DNA from: Ligustrum vulgare
Taxonomy: Eukaryota > Streptophyta > Magnoliopsida > Lamiales > Oleaceae
Reading direction: 5' to 3'
Assembly: GCA_963555705.1 (NCBI GenBank)
Contig: OY743180.1
Location: 33,760,129 to 33,824,128, forward strand
DNA length: 64,000 bases
The position numbers were made by a program, and so were the translations under genes. The stretch's first letter is position 1, and every line of letters begins with the position of its first letter. Positions 25,155 to 37,600 of the stretch are shown piece after piece. The notes under the pieces are model-generated. The model made no database searches and was not told where the DNA came from. It saw nothing but the letters and a program-made list of their open reading frames with translations.

Positions 25155-28100
25155 ATGAGGACTTCTTGAATTAATTTTTTTCATTCATATGACAATTTTT
25201 TTTTTTAATGAAACAATTCTTCTAAGAGGACTTAAAGGGAGAATGTTTTTTAGTATATTACTCTCAAACCTTTTTCTTTTTAATAAATTCGTATTAACCG
25301 TTAGTTTTAATTAATATACATTTTTCAATATTTATTTATTTTTATTTTCTTATTCTAAATAAAAGTATTTTTCAAATATATATAATCTAAACTCTTCAAT
25401 TTCTCGTTGAAATTTTTTTTAAGTAAAATAAAAAACACTGTTATAATTTGTGATTTCTGATACTTTCTTCAATCAAAGGGAGAAAAAAAATGAGGACTTC
25501 TTGAATTAATTTTTTTCATTCGTATAACAATTTTTTTTTAAATGAAACAATTCTTCTAAGAGGCCTTAAAGGGAGAATGTTTTTTAATATAGTACCCTTA
25601 AACCTTTTTCTTTTTAATAAATTCGTATTAACCGTTAGTTTTAATTAATATACATTTTTCAATATTTATTTATTTTTATTTTCTTATTCTAAATAAAAAT
25701 ATTTTTCAAATATATATAATCTAGACTCTTCAATTTCTCACTAAAAAATCTTTTAAATAAAATAAAAAACACTGTTATAATTTTTGATTTCTGATACTTT
25801 CTTCAATCAAAGGGAGAAAAAAAATGAGGACTTCTTGAATTAATTTTTTTCATTCATATGACAATTTTTTTTTTTAAATGAAACAATTCTTCTAAGAGGC
25901 CTTAAAGGGAGAATGTTTTTTAATATAGTACCCTCAAACCTTTTTCCGAGTATTTTACCATCGCATCTTTTTAATAAATTCGTATTAACCGTTAGTTTTA
26001 ATTAATATACGTTTTTAAAGTTTTTTCTTTTTATTTACTAGTTCTAAATATAAATATTTTTCAAGTATATATAATCAAAAACTCTTCAATTTCTCACTAA
26101 AAAATCTTTTAAATAAAACAAAAAACACTGTTATAATTTGTGATTTCTGATACTTTCTTCAATCAAAGGGAGAAAAAAAATGAGGACTTCTTGAATTAAT
26201 TTTTTTCATTCATATAACAATTTTTTTTTTAAATGAAACAATTCTTCTAAGAGGCGTTAAAGGGAGAATGTTTTTTAATATATTACCCTCAAACCTTTTT
26301 CTTTTTAATAAATTCGTATTAACCGTTAGTTTTAATTAATATACATTTTTCAATATTTATTTATTTTTATTTTCTTATTCTAAATAAAAATATTTTTCAA
26401 ATATATATAATCTAGACTCTTCAATTTCTCACTAAAAAATCTTTTAAATAAAATAAAAAACACTGTTATAATTTGTGATTTCTGATACTTTATTCAATCA
26501 AAGGGAGAAAAAAAAATGAGGACTTCTTGAATTAATTTTTTTCATTCGTATAACAATTTTTTTTTTAAATGAAACAATTCTTCTAAGAGGCCTTAAAGGG
26601 AGAATGTTTTTTAATATAGTACCCTCAAACCTTTTTCCGAGTATTTTACCATCGCATCTTTTTAATAAATTCGTATTAACCGTTAGTTTTAATTAATATA
26701 CGTTTTTAAAGTTTTTTCTTTTTATTTTCTAGTTCTAAATATAAATATTTTTCAAGTATATATAATCAAAAACTCTTCAATTTCTCACTAAAAAATCTTT
26801 TAAATAAAATAAAAAACACTGTTATAATTTGTGATTTCTGATACTTTCTTCAATCAAATGGAGAAAAAAAATGAGGACTTCTTGAATTAATTTTTTTCAT
26901 TCATATGACAATTTTTTTTTTTTAATTTAACAATTCTTCTAAGAGGCCTTAAAGGGAGAATGTTTTTTAATATAGTACCCTCAAACCTTTTTCCGAGTAT
27001 TTTACCATCACATCTTTTTAATAAATTCGTATTAACCGTTACTTTTAATTAATATACGTTTTTAAAGTTTTTTCTTTTTATTTTCTAGTTCTAAATATAA
27101 ATATTTTTCAAGTATATATAATCAAAAACTCTTCAATTTCTAGTTGAAAAGACTTTTAAATAAAATAAACAACTCTGTTATAATTTGTGATTTCTGATAC
27201 TTTCTTCAATCAAAGGGAGAAAAAAAATGAGGACTTCTTGAATTAATTTTTTTCATTCATATGACAATTTTTTTTTTAAATGAAACAATTCTTCTAAGAG
27301 GCCTTAAAGGGAGAATGTTTTTTAATATATTACCCTCAAACCTTTTTCTTTTTAATAAATTCGTATTAACCGCTAGTTTTAATTAATATACATTTTTCAA
27401 TATTTATTTATTTTTATTTTCTTATTCTAATTAAAAGTATTTTTCAAATATATATAATCTAAACTCTTCAATTTCTAGTTGAAAAAACTTTTAAATAAAA
27501 TAAACAACTCTGTTATAATTTGTGATTTCCGATACTTTCTTCAATCAAAGGGAGAAAAAAAATGAGGACTTCTTGAATTAATTTTTTTCATTCATATAAC
27601 AATTTTTTTTTTTAAATGAAACAATTCTTCTAAGAGGCGTTAAAGGGAGAATGTTTTTTAATATATTACCCTCAAACCTTTTTCTTTTTAATAAATTCTT
27701 ATTAACCGTTAGTTTTAATTAATATACATTTTTCAATATTTATTTATTTTTATTTTCTTATTCTAATTAAAAGTATTTTTCAAATATATATAATCTAAAC
27801 TCTTCAATTTCTAGTTGAAAAGACTTTTAAATAAAATAAACAACTCTGTTATAATTTGTGATTTCTGATACTTTCTTCAATCAAAGGGAGAAAAAAAATG
27901 AGGACTTCTTGAATTAATTTTTTTCATTCATATGACAATTTTTTTTTTAAATGAAACAATTCTTCTAAGAGGCCTTAAAGGGAGAATGTTTTTTAATATA
28001 GTACCCTCAAACCTTTTTCCGAGTATTTTACCATCACATCTTTTTAATAAATTCGTATTAACCGTTAGTTTTAATTAATATACGTTTATAAAGTTTTTTC

Positions 28101-28921
28101 TTTTTATTTTCTAGTTCTAAATATAAATATTTTTCAAGTATATATAATCAAAAACTCTTCAATTTCTCACTAAAAAATCTTTTAAATAAAATAAAAAACA
28201 CTGTTATAATTTGTGATTTCTGATACTTTCTTCAATTAAAGGGAGAAAAAAAATGAGGACTTCTTGAATTAATTTTTTTCATTCATATGACAATTTTTTT
28301 TTTTAATGAAACAATTCTTCTAAGAGGACTTAAAGGGAGAATGTTTTTTAGTATATTACTCTCAAACCTTTTTCTTTTTAATAAATTCGTATTAACCGTT
28401 AGTTTTAATTAATATACATTTTTCAATATTTATTTATTTTTATTTTCTTATTCTAAATAAAAGTATTTTTCAAATATATATAATCTAAACTCTTCAATTT
28501 CTCGTTGAAATTTTTTTTAAGTAAAATAAAAAACACTGTTATAATTTGTGATTTCTGATACTTTCTTCAATCAAAGGGAGAAAAAAAAATGAGGACTTCT
28601 TGAATTAATTTTTTTCATTCGTATAACAATTTTTTTTTAAATGAAACAATTCTTCTAAGAGGCCTTAAAGGGAGAATGTTTTTTAATATAGTACCCTCAA
28701 ACCTTTTTCTTTTTAATAAATTCGTATTAACCGTTAGTTTTAATTAATATACATTTTTCAATATTTATTTATTTTTATTTTCTTATTCTAAATAAAAATA
28801 TTTTTCAAATATATATAATCTAGACTCTTCAATTTCTCACTAAAAAATCTTTTAAATAAAATAAAAAACACTGTTATAATTTGTGATTTCTGATACTTTC
28901 TTCAATCAAAGGGAGAAAAAA
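24108..28921 (+). repeat. Duplicated S-k-l-m-g-e segment with three monomers between
   Basis: The string at 24108-25823 (S, k/l, m, g', e') recurs at 26871-28921 (S, k, l, m, g', e'). Shared private marks are ACGTTTATAAAG in m (near 24,985 and 28,083), CAATTAAAGGGAG before g' (near 25,135 and 28,232) and TTTTTAGTATATTACTCTC in g' (near 25,250 and 28,347). The three monomers between are 25824 (K-like head, Q tail with the SpeI mark), 26180 (type d, GGCGTTAAAG) and 26516 (class A with CGTATAAC). The segment mixes block I and block III types and shows their common ancestry. Confidence 0.72.
24464..24798 (+). repeat. Chimeric k/l monomer marking loss of exactly one repeat
   Basis: The 5' part is type k (CATATGACAA, GGCCTTAAAG) and the 3' part type l (ATTCTTATTAACC, with the GAAAAGAC tail). 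The parents sit side by side at 20606 and 20941 in the neighbouring copy. The result keeps the normal class B length (335 bp), as expected for in-register unequal crossing over between adjacent monomers. Confidence 0.75.
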
Positions 28922-31900
28922 ATGAGGACTTCTTGAATTAATTTTTTTCATTCATATGACAATTTTTTTTTTTAAATGAAACAATTCTTCTAAGAGGCCT
29001 TAAAGGGAGAATGTATTTTAATATAGTACCCTCAAACCTTTTTCCGAGTATTTTACCATAGCATCTTTTTAATAAATTCGTATTAACCGTTAGTTTTAAT
29101 TAATATACGTTTTTAAAGTTTTTTCTTTTTATTTTCTAGTTCTAAATATAAATATTTTTCAAGTATATATAATCAAAAACTCTTCAATTTCTCACTAAAA
29201 AATCTTTTAAATAAAATAAAAAACACTGTTATAATTTGTGATTTCTGATACTTTCTTCAATAAAAGGGAGAAAAAAAATGAGGACTTCTTGAATTAATTT
29301 TTTTCATTCACATGACAATTTTTTTTTTTTTTTTAAATGAAACAATTCTTCTAAGAGGCCTTAAAGGGAGAATGTTTTTTAATATATTACCCTCAAAACT
29401 TTTTCTTTTTAATAAATTCGTATTAACCGTTAGTTTTAATTAATATACATTTTTCAATATTTATTTATTTTTATTTTCTTATTCTAAATAAAAGTATTTT
29501 TCAAATATATATAATCTAAACTCTTCAATTTCTAGTTGAAAAGACTTTTAAATAAAATAAACAACTCTGTTATAATTTGTGATTTCTGATACTTTCTTCA
29601 ATCAAAGGGAGAAAAAAAATGAGGACTTCTTGAATTAATTTTTTTCATTCGTATAACAATTTTTTTTTAAATGAAACAATTCTTCTAAGAGGCCTTAAAG
29701 GGAGAATGTTTTTTAATATAGTACCCTCAAACCTTTTTCCGAGTATTTTACCATCGCATCTTTTTAATAAATTCGTATTAACCGTTAGTTTTAATTAATA
29801 TACGTTTTTAAAGTTTTTTCTTTTTATTTACTAGTTCTAAATATAAATATTTTTCAAGTATATATAATCAAAAACTCTTCAATTTCTCACTAAAAAATCT
29901 TTTAAATAAAACAAAAAACACTGTTATAATTTGTGATTTCTGATACTTTCTTCAATCAAAGGGAGAAAAAAAATGAGGACTTCTTGAATTAATTTTTTTC
30001 ATTCACATGACAATTTTTTTTTTTTTAAATGAAACAATTCTTCTAAGAGGCCTTAAAGGGAGAATGTTTTTTAATATAGTACCCTCAAACCTTTTTCCGA
30101 GTATTTTACCATCGCATCTTTTTAATAAATTCGTATTAACCGTTAGTTTTAATTAATATACGTTTTTAAAGTTTTTTCTTTTTATTTTCTAGTTCTAAAT
30201 ATAAATATTTTTCAAGTATATATAATCAAAAACTCTTCAATTTCTCACTAAAAAATCTTTTAAATAAAATAAAAAACACTGTTATAATTTGTGATTTCTG
30301 ATACTTTCTTCAATCAAATGGAGAAAAAAAATGAGGACTTCTTGAATTAATTTTTTTCATTCATATGACAATTTTTTTTTTTTAATTTAACAATTCTTCT
30401 AAGAGGCATTAAAGGGAGAATGTTTTTTAATATAGTACCCTCAAACCTTTTTCCGAGTATTTTACCATCACATCTTTTTAATAAATTCGTATTAACCGTT
30501 AGTTTTAATTAATATACGTTTTTAAATGTTTTTTCTTTTTATTTTCTAGTTCTAAATATAAATATTTTTCAAGTATATATAATCAAAAACTCTTCAATTT
30601 CTCACTAAAAAATCTTTTAAATAAAACAAAAAACACTGTTATAATTTGTGATTTCTGATACTTTCTTCAATCAAAGGGAGAAAAAAAATGAGGACTTCTT
30701 GAATTAATTTTTTTCATTCACATGACAATTTTTTTTTTTTTAAATGAAACAATTCTTCTAAGAGGCCTTAAAGGGAGAATGTTTTTTAATATAGTACCCT
30801 CAAACCTTTTTCCGAGTATTTTACCATCGCATCTTTTTAATAAATTCGTATTAACCGTTAGTTTTAATTAATATACGTTTTTAAAGTTTTTTCTTTTTAT
30901 TTTCTAGTTCTAAATATAAATATTTTTCAAGTATATATAATCAAAAACTCTTCAATTTCTCACTAAAAAATCTTTTAAATAAAATAAAAAACACTGTTAT
31001 AATTTGTGATTTCTGATACTTTCTTCAATCAAATGTAGAAAAAAAATGAGGACTTCTTGAATTAATTTTTTTCATTCGTATAACAATTTTTTTTTAAATG
31101 AAACAATTCTTCTAAGAGGCCTTAAAGGGAGAATGTTTTTTAATATAGTACCCTCAAACCTTTTTCCGAGTATTTTACCATCGCATCTTTTTAATAAATT
31201 CGTATTAACCGTTAGTTTTAATTAATATACGTTTTTAAAGTTTTTTCTTTTTATTTTCTAGTTCTAAATATAAATATTTTTCAAGTATATATAATCAAAA
31301 ACTCTTCAATTTCTCACTAAAAAATCTTTTAAATAAAATAAAAAACACTGTTATAATTTGTGATTTCTGATACTTTCTTCAATAAAAGGGAGAAAAAAAA
31401 TGAGGACTTCTTGAATTAATTTTTTTCATTCATATGACAATTTTTTTTTTTTAATTTAACAATTCTTCTAAGAGGCCTTAAAGGGAGAATGTTTTTTAAT
31501 ATAGTACCCTCAAACCTTTTTCCGAGTATTTTACCATCACATCTTTTTAATAAATTCGTATTAACCGTTAGTTTTAATTAATATACGTTTTTAAAGTTTT
31601 TTCTTTTTATTTTCTAGTTCTAAATATAAATATTTTTCAAGTATATATAATCAAAAACTCTTCAATTTCTCACTAAAAAATCTTTTAAATAAAATAAAAA
31701 ACACTGTTATAATTTGTGATTTCTGATACTTTCTTCAATCAAATGTAGAGAAAAAATGAGGACTTCTTGAATTAATTTTTTTCATTCGTATAACAATTTT
31801 TTTTTAAATGAAACAATTCTTCTAAGAGGCCTTAAAGGGAGAATGTTTTTTAATATAGTACCCTCAAACCTTTTTCCGAGTATTTTACCATCGCATCTTT

Positions 31901-34608
31901 TTAATAAATTCGTATTAACCGTTAGTTTTAATTAATATACGTTTTTAAAGTTTTTTCTTTTTATTTACTAGTTCTAAATATAAATATTTTTCAAGTATAT
32001 ATAATCAAAAACTCTTCAATTTCTCACTAAAAAATCTTTTAAATAAAACAAAAAACACTGTTATAATTTGTGATTTCTGATACTTTCTTCAATCAAAGGG
32101 AGAAAAAAAATGAGGACTTCTTGAATTAATTTTTTTCATTCACATGACAATTTTTTTTTTTTTAAATGAAACAATTCTTCTAAGAGGCCTTAAAGGGAGA
32201 ATGTTTTTTAATATAGTACCCTCAAACCTTTTTCCGAGTATTTTACCATCGCATCTTTTTAATAAATTCGTATTAACCGTTAGTTTTAATTAATATACGT
32301 TTTTAAAGTTTTTTCTTTTTATTTTCTAGTTCTAAATATAAATATTTTTCAAGTATATATAATCAAAAACTCTTCAATTTCTCACTAAAAAATCTTTTAA
32401 ATAAAATAAAAAACACTGTTATAATTTGTGATTTCTGATACTTTCTTCAATCAAATGGAGAAAAAAAATGAGGACTTCTTGAATTAATTTTTTTCATTCA
32501 TATGACAATTTTTTTTTTTAATTTAACAATTCTTCTAAGAGGCCTTAAAGGGAGAATGTTTTTTAATATAGTACCCTCAAACCTTTTTCCGAGTATTTTA
32601 CCATCACATCTTTTTAATAAATTCGTATTAACCGTTAGTTTTAATTAATATACGTTTTTAAAGTTTTTTCTTTTTATTTTCTAGTTCTAAATATAAATAT
32701 TTTTCAAGTATATATAATCAAAAACTCTTCAATTTCTCACTAAAAAATCTTTTAAATAAAATAAAAAACACTGTTATAATTTGTGATTTCTGATACTTTC
32801 TTCAATCAAATGGAGAAAAAAATGAGGACTTCTTGAATTAATTTTTTTCATTCATATGACAATTTTTTTTTTTAAATGAAACAATTCTTCTAAGAGGCCT
32901 TAAAGGGAGAATGTATTTTAATATAGTACCCTCAAACCTTTTTCCGAGTATTTTACCATAGCATCTTTTTAATAAATTCGTATTAACCGTTAGTTTTAAT
33001 TAATATACGTTTTTAAAGTTTTTTCTTTTTATTTTCTAGTTCTAAATATAAATATTTTTCAAGTATATATAATCAAAAACTCTTCAATTTCTCACTAAAA
33101 AATCTTTTAAATAAAATAAAAAACACTGTTATAATTTGTGATTTCTGATACTTTCTTCAATAAAAGGGAGAAAAAAAATGAGGACTTCTTGAATTAATTT
33201 TTTTCATTCACATGACAATTTTTTTTTTTTTTAAATGAAACAATTCTTCTAAGAGGCCTTAAAGGGAGAATGTTTTTTAATATAGTACCCTCAAACCTTT
33301 TTCCGAGTATTTTACCATCACATCTTTTTAATAAATTCGTATTAACCGTTAGTTTTAATTAATATACGTTTTTAAAGTTTTTTCTTTTTATTTTCTAGTT
33401 CTAAATATAAATATTTTTCAAGTATATATAATCAAAAACTCTTCAATTTCTCACTAAAAAATCTTTTAAATAAAATAAAAAACACTGTTATAATTTGTGA
33501 TTTCTGATACTTTCTTCAATCAAATGGAGAAAAAAAATGAGGACTTCTTGAATTAATTTTTTTCATTCATATGACAATTTTTTTTTTTAAATGAAACAAT
33601 TCTTCTAAGAGGCCTTAAAGGGAGAATGTATTTTAATATAGTACCCTCAAACCTTTTTCCGAGTATTTTACCATAGCATCTTTTTAATAAATTCGTATTA
33701 ACCGTTAGTTTTAATTAATATACGTTTTTAAAGTTTTTTCTTTTTATTTTCTAGTTCTAAATATAAATATTTTTCAAGTATATATAATCAAAAACTCTTC
33801 AATTTCTCACTAAAAAATCTTTTAAATAAAATAAAAAACACTGTTATAATTTGTGATTTCTGATACTTTCTTCAATAAAAGGGAGAAAAAAAATGAGGAC
33901 TTCTTGAATTAATTTTTTTCATTCACATGACAATTTTTTTTTTTTTTTAAATGAAACAATTCTTCTAAGAGGCCTTAAAGGGAGAATGTTTTTTAATATA
34001 GTACCCTCAAACCTTTTTCCGAGTATTTTACCATCACATCTTTTTAATAAATTCGTATTAACCGTTAGTTTTAATTAATATACGTTTTTAAAGTTTTTTC
34101 TTTTTATTTTCTAGTTCTAAATATAAATATTTTTCAAGTATATATAATCAAAAACTCTTCAATTTCTCACTAAAAAATCTTTTAAATAAAATAAAAAACA
34201 CTGTTATAATTTGTGATTTCTGATACTTTCTTCAATCAAATGGAGAAAAAAAATGAGGACTTCTTGAATTAATTTTTTTCATTCAGATGACAATTTTTTT
34301 TTTTAAATGAAACAATTCTTCTAAGAGGCCTTAAAGGGAGAATGTATTTTAATATAGTACCCTCAAACCTTTTTCCGACTATTTTACCATAGCATCTTTT
34401 TAATAAATTCGTATTAACCGTTAGTTTTAATTAATATACGTTTTTAAAGTTTTTTCTTTTTATTTTCTAGTTCTAAATATAAATATTTTTCAAGTATATA
34501 TAATCAAAAACTCTTCAATTTCTCACTAAAAAATCTTTTAAATAAAATAAAAAACACTGTTATAATTTGTGATTTCTGATACTTTCTTCAATAAAAGGGA
34601 GAAAAAAA
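28922..34608 (+). repeat. Block II/III transition: shuffled P, Q, R, S, K monomers
   Basis: Starts: 28922 K, 29278 P, 29619 Q, 29973 R, 30331 S, 30688 R, 31046 Q-like, 31400 S, 31756 Q, 32110 R, 32468 S, 32822 K, 33178 P'', 33537 K, 33893 P'', 34253 K'. P'' is a class A monomer with the P-type start (CAATAAAAGGGAG, CACATGAC). Order is irregular: two P''-K steps follow each other and the four-monomer rhythm of block III is not yet established. Monomer 30331 has private marks GGCATTAAAG and TTTTTAAATG; K' at 34253 has CAGATGAC and TCCGACTATT. Confidence 0.75.
31046..32109 (+). repeat. Local two-monomer duplication marked by CAAATGTAGA
   Basis: The rare variant CAAATGTAGA (elsewhere CAAATGGAGA or CAAAGGGAGA) occurs just before the landmarks at 31046 and 31756, 710 bp apart, and I saw it nowhere else in the window. 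Both are followed by a CGTATAAC class A monomer. A two-monomer tandem duplication explains this; the second copy then gained CAAATGTAGAGA and the SpeI variant, or the first lost the latter. Confidence 0.6.
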
Positions 34609-37600
34609 ATGAGGACTTCTTGAATTAATTTTTTTCATTCACATGACAATTTTTTTTTTTTTTTAAATGAAACAATTCTTCTAAGAGGCCTTAAAGGGAG
34701 AATGTTTTTTAATATATTACCCTCAAAACTTTTTCTTTTTAATAAATTCGTATTAACCGTTAGTTTTAATTAATATACATTTTTCAATATTTATTTATTT
34801 TTATTTTCTTATTCTAAATAAAAGTATTTTTCAAATATATATAATCTAAACTCTTCAATTTCTAGTTGAAAAGACTTTTAAATAAAATAAACAACTCTGT
34901 TATAATTTGTGATTTCTGATACTTTCTTCAATCAAAGGGAGAAAAAAAATGAGGACTTCTTGAATTAATTTTTTTCATTCGTATAACAATTTTTTTTTAA
35001 ATGAAACAATTCTTCTAAGAGGCCTTAAAGGGAGAATGTTTTTTAATATAGTACCCTCAAACCTTTTTCCGAGTATTTTACCATCGCATCTTTTTAATAA
35101 ATTCGTATTAACCGTTAGTTTTAATTAATATACGTTTTTAAAGTTTTTTCTTTTTATTTACTAGTTCTAAATATAAATATTTTTCAAGTATATATAATCA
35201 AAAACTCTTCAATTTCTCACTAAAAAATCTTTTAAATAAAACAAAAAACACTGTTATAATTTGTGATTTCTGATACTTTCTTCAATCAAAGGGAGAAAAA
35301 AAATGAGGACTTCTTGAATTAATTTTTTTCATTCACATGACAATTTTTTTTTTTTTTAAATGAAACAATTCTTCTAAGAGGCCTTAAAGGGAGAATGTTT
35401 TTTAATATAGTACCCTCAAACCTTTTTCCGAGTATTTTACCATCGCATCTTTTTAATAAATTCGTATTAACCGTTAGTTTTAATTAATATACGTTTTTAA
35501 AGTTTTTTCTTTTTATTTTCTAGTTCTAAATATAAATATTTTTCAAGTATATATAATCAAAAACTCTTCAATTTCTCACTAAAAAATCTTTTAAATAAAA
35601 TAAAAAACACTGTTATAATTTGTGATTTCTGATACTTTCTTCAATCAAATGGAGAAAAAAAATGAGGACTTCTTGAATTAATTTTTTTCATTCCTATGAC
35701 AATTTTTTTTTTTAAATGAAACAATTCTTCTAAGAGGCCTTAAAGGGAGAATGTATTTTAATATAGTACCCTCAAACCTTTTTCCGAGTATTTTACCATA
35801 GCATCTTTTTAATAAATTCGTATTAACCGTTAGTTTTAATTAATATACGTTTTTAAAGTTTTTTCTTTTTATTTTCTAGTTCTAAATATAAATATTTTTC
35901 AAGTATATATAATCAAAAACTCTTCAATTTCTCACTAAAAAATCTTTTAAATAAAATAAAAAACACTGTTATAATTTGTGATTTCTGATACTTTCTTCAA
36001 TAAAAGGGAGAAAAAAAATGAGGACTTCTTGAATTAATTTTTTTCATTCACATGACAATTTTTTTTTTTTTTAAATGAAACAATTCTTCTAAGAGGCCTT
36101 AAAGGGAGAATGTTTTTTAATATATTACCCTCAAAACTTTTTCTTTTTAATAAATTCGTATTAACCGTTAGTTTTAATTAATATACATTTTTCAATATTT
36201 ATTTATTTTTATTTTCTTATTCTAAATAAAAGTATTTTTCAAATATATATAATCTAAACTCTTCAATTTCTAGTTGAAAAGACTTTTAAATAAAATAAAC
36301 AACTCTGTTATAATTTGTGATTTCTGATACTTTCTTCAATCAAAGGGAGAAAAAAAATGAGGACTTCTTGAATTAATTTTTTTCATTCGTATAACAATTT
36401 TTTTTTAAATGAAACAATTCTTCTAAGAGGCCTTAAAGGGAGAATGTTTTTTAATATAGTACCCTCAAACCTTTTTCCGAGTATTTTACCATCGCATCTT
36501 TTTAATAAATTCGTATTAACCGTTAGTTTTAATTAATATACGTTTTTAAAGTTTTTTCTTTTTATTTACTAGTTCTAAATATAAATATTTTTCAAGTATA
36601 TATAATCAAAAACTCTTCAATTTCTCACTAAAAAATCTTTTAAATAAAACAAAAAACACTGTTATAATTTGTGATTTCTGATACTTTCTTCAATCAAAGG
36701 GAGAAAAAAAATGAGGACTTCTTGAATTAATTTTTTTCATTCACATGACAATTTTTTTTTTTTTTAAATGAAACAATTCTTCTAAGAGGCCTTAAAGGGA
36801 GAATGTTTTTTAATATAGTACCCTCAAACCTTTTTCCGAGTATTTTACCATCGCATCTTTTTAATAAATTCGTATTAACCGTTAGTTTTAATTAATATAC
36901 GTTTTTAAAGTTTTTTCTTTTTATTTTCTAGTTCTAAATATAAATATTTTTCAAGTATATATAATCAAAAACTCTTCAATTTCTCACTAAAAAATCTTTT
37001 AAATAAAATAAAAAACACTGTTATAATTTGTGATTTCTGATACTTTCTTCAATCAAATGGAGAAAAAAAATGAGGACTTCTTGAATTAATTTTTTTCATT
37101 CATATGACAATTTTTTTTTTTTAATTTAACAATTCTTCTAAGAGGCCTTAAAGGGAGAATGTTTTTTAATATAGTACCCTCAAACCTTTTTCCGAGTATT
37201 TTACCATCACATCTTTTTAATAAATTCGTATTAACCGTTAGTTTTAATTAATATACATTTTTCAATATTTATTTATTTTTATTTTCTTATTCTAAATAAA
37301 AGTATTTTTCAAATATATATAATCTAAACTCTTCAATTTCTCGTTGAAATTTTTTTTAAGTAAAATAAAAAACACTGTTATAATTTGTGATTTCTGATAC
37401 TTTCTTCAATCAAAGGGAGAAAAAAAATGAGGACTTCTTGAATTAATTTTTTTCATTCATATGACAATTTTTTTTTTTAAATGAAACAATTCTTCTAAGA
37501 GGCCTTAAAGGGAGAATGTATTTTAATATAGTACCCTAAAACCTTTTTCCGAGTATTTTACCATAGCATCTTTTTAATAAATTCGTATTAACCGTTAGTT

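Noticed and set aside
31046..31399. SpeI site in every CGTATAAC class A monomer
   Set aside because: Monomer 31046 reads TTTTCTAGTTC and lacks it, as does 26516, so CGTATAAC and the SpeI mark are separable.
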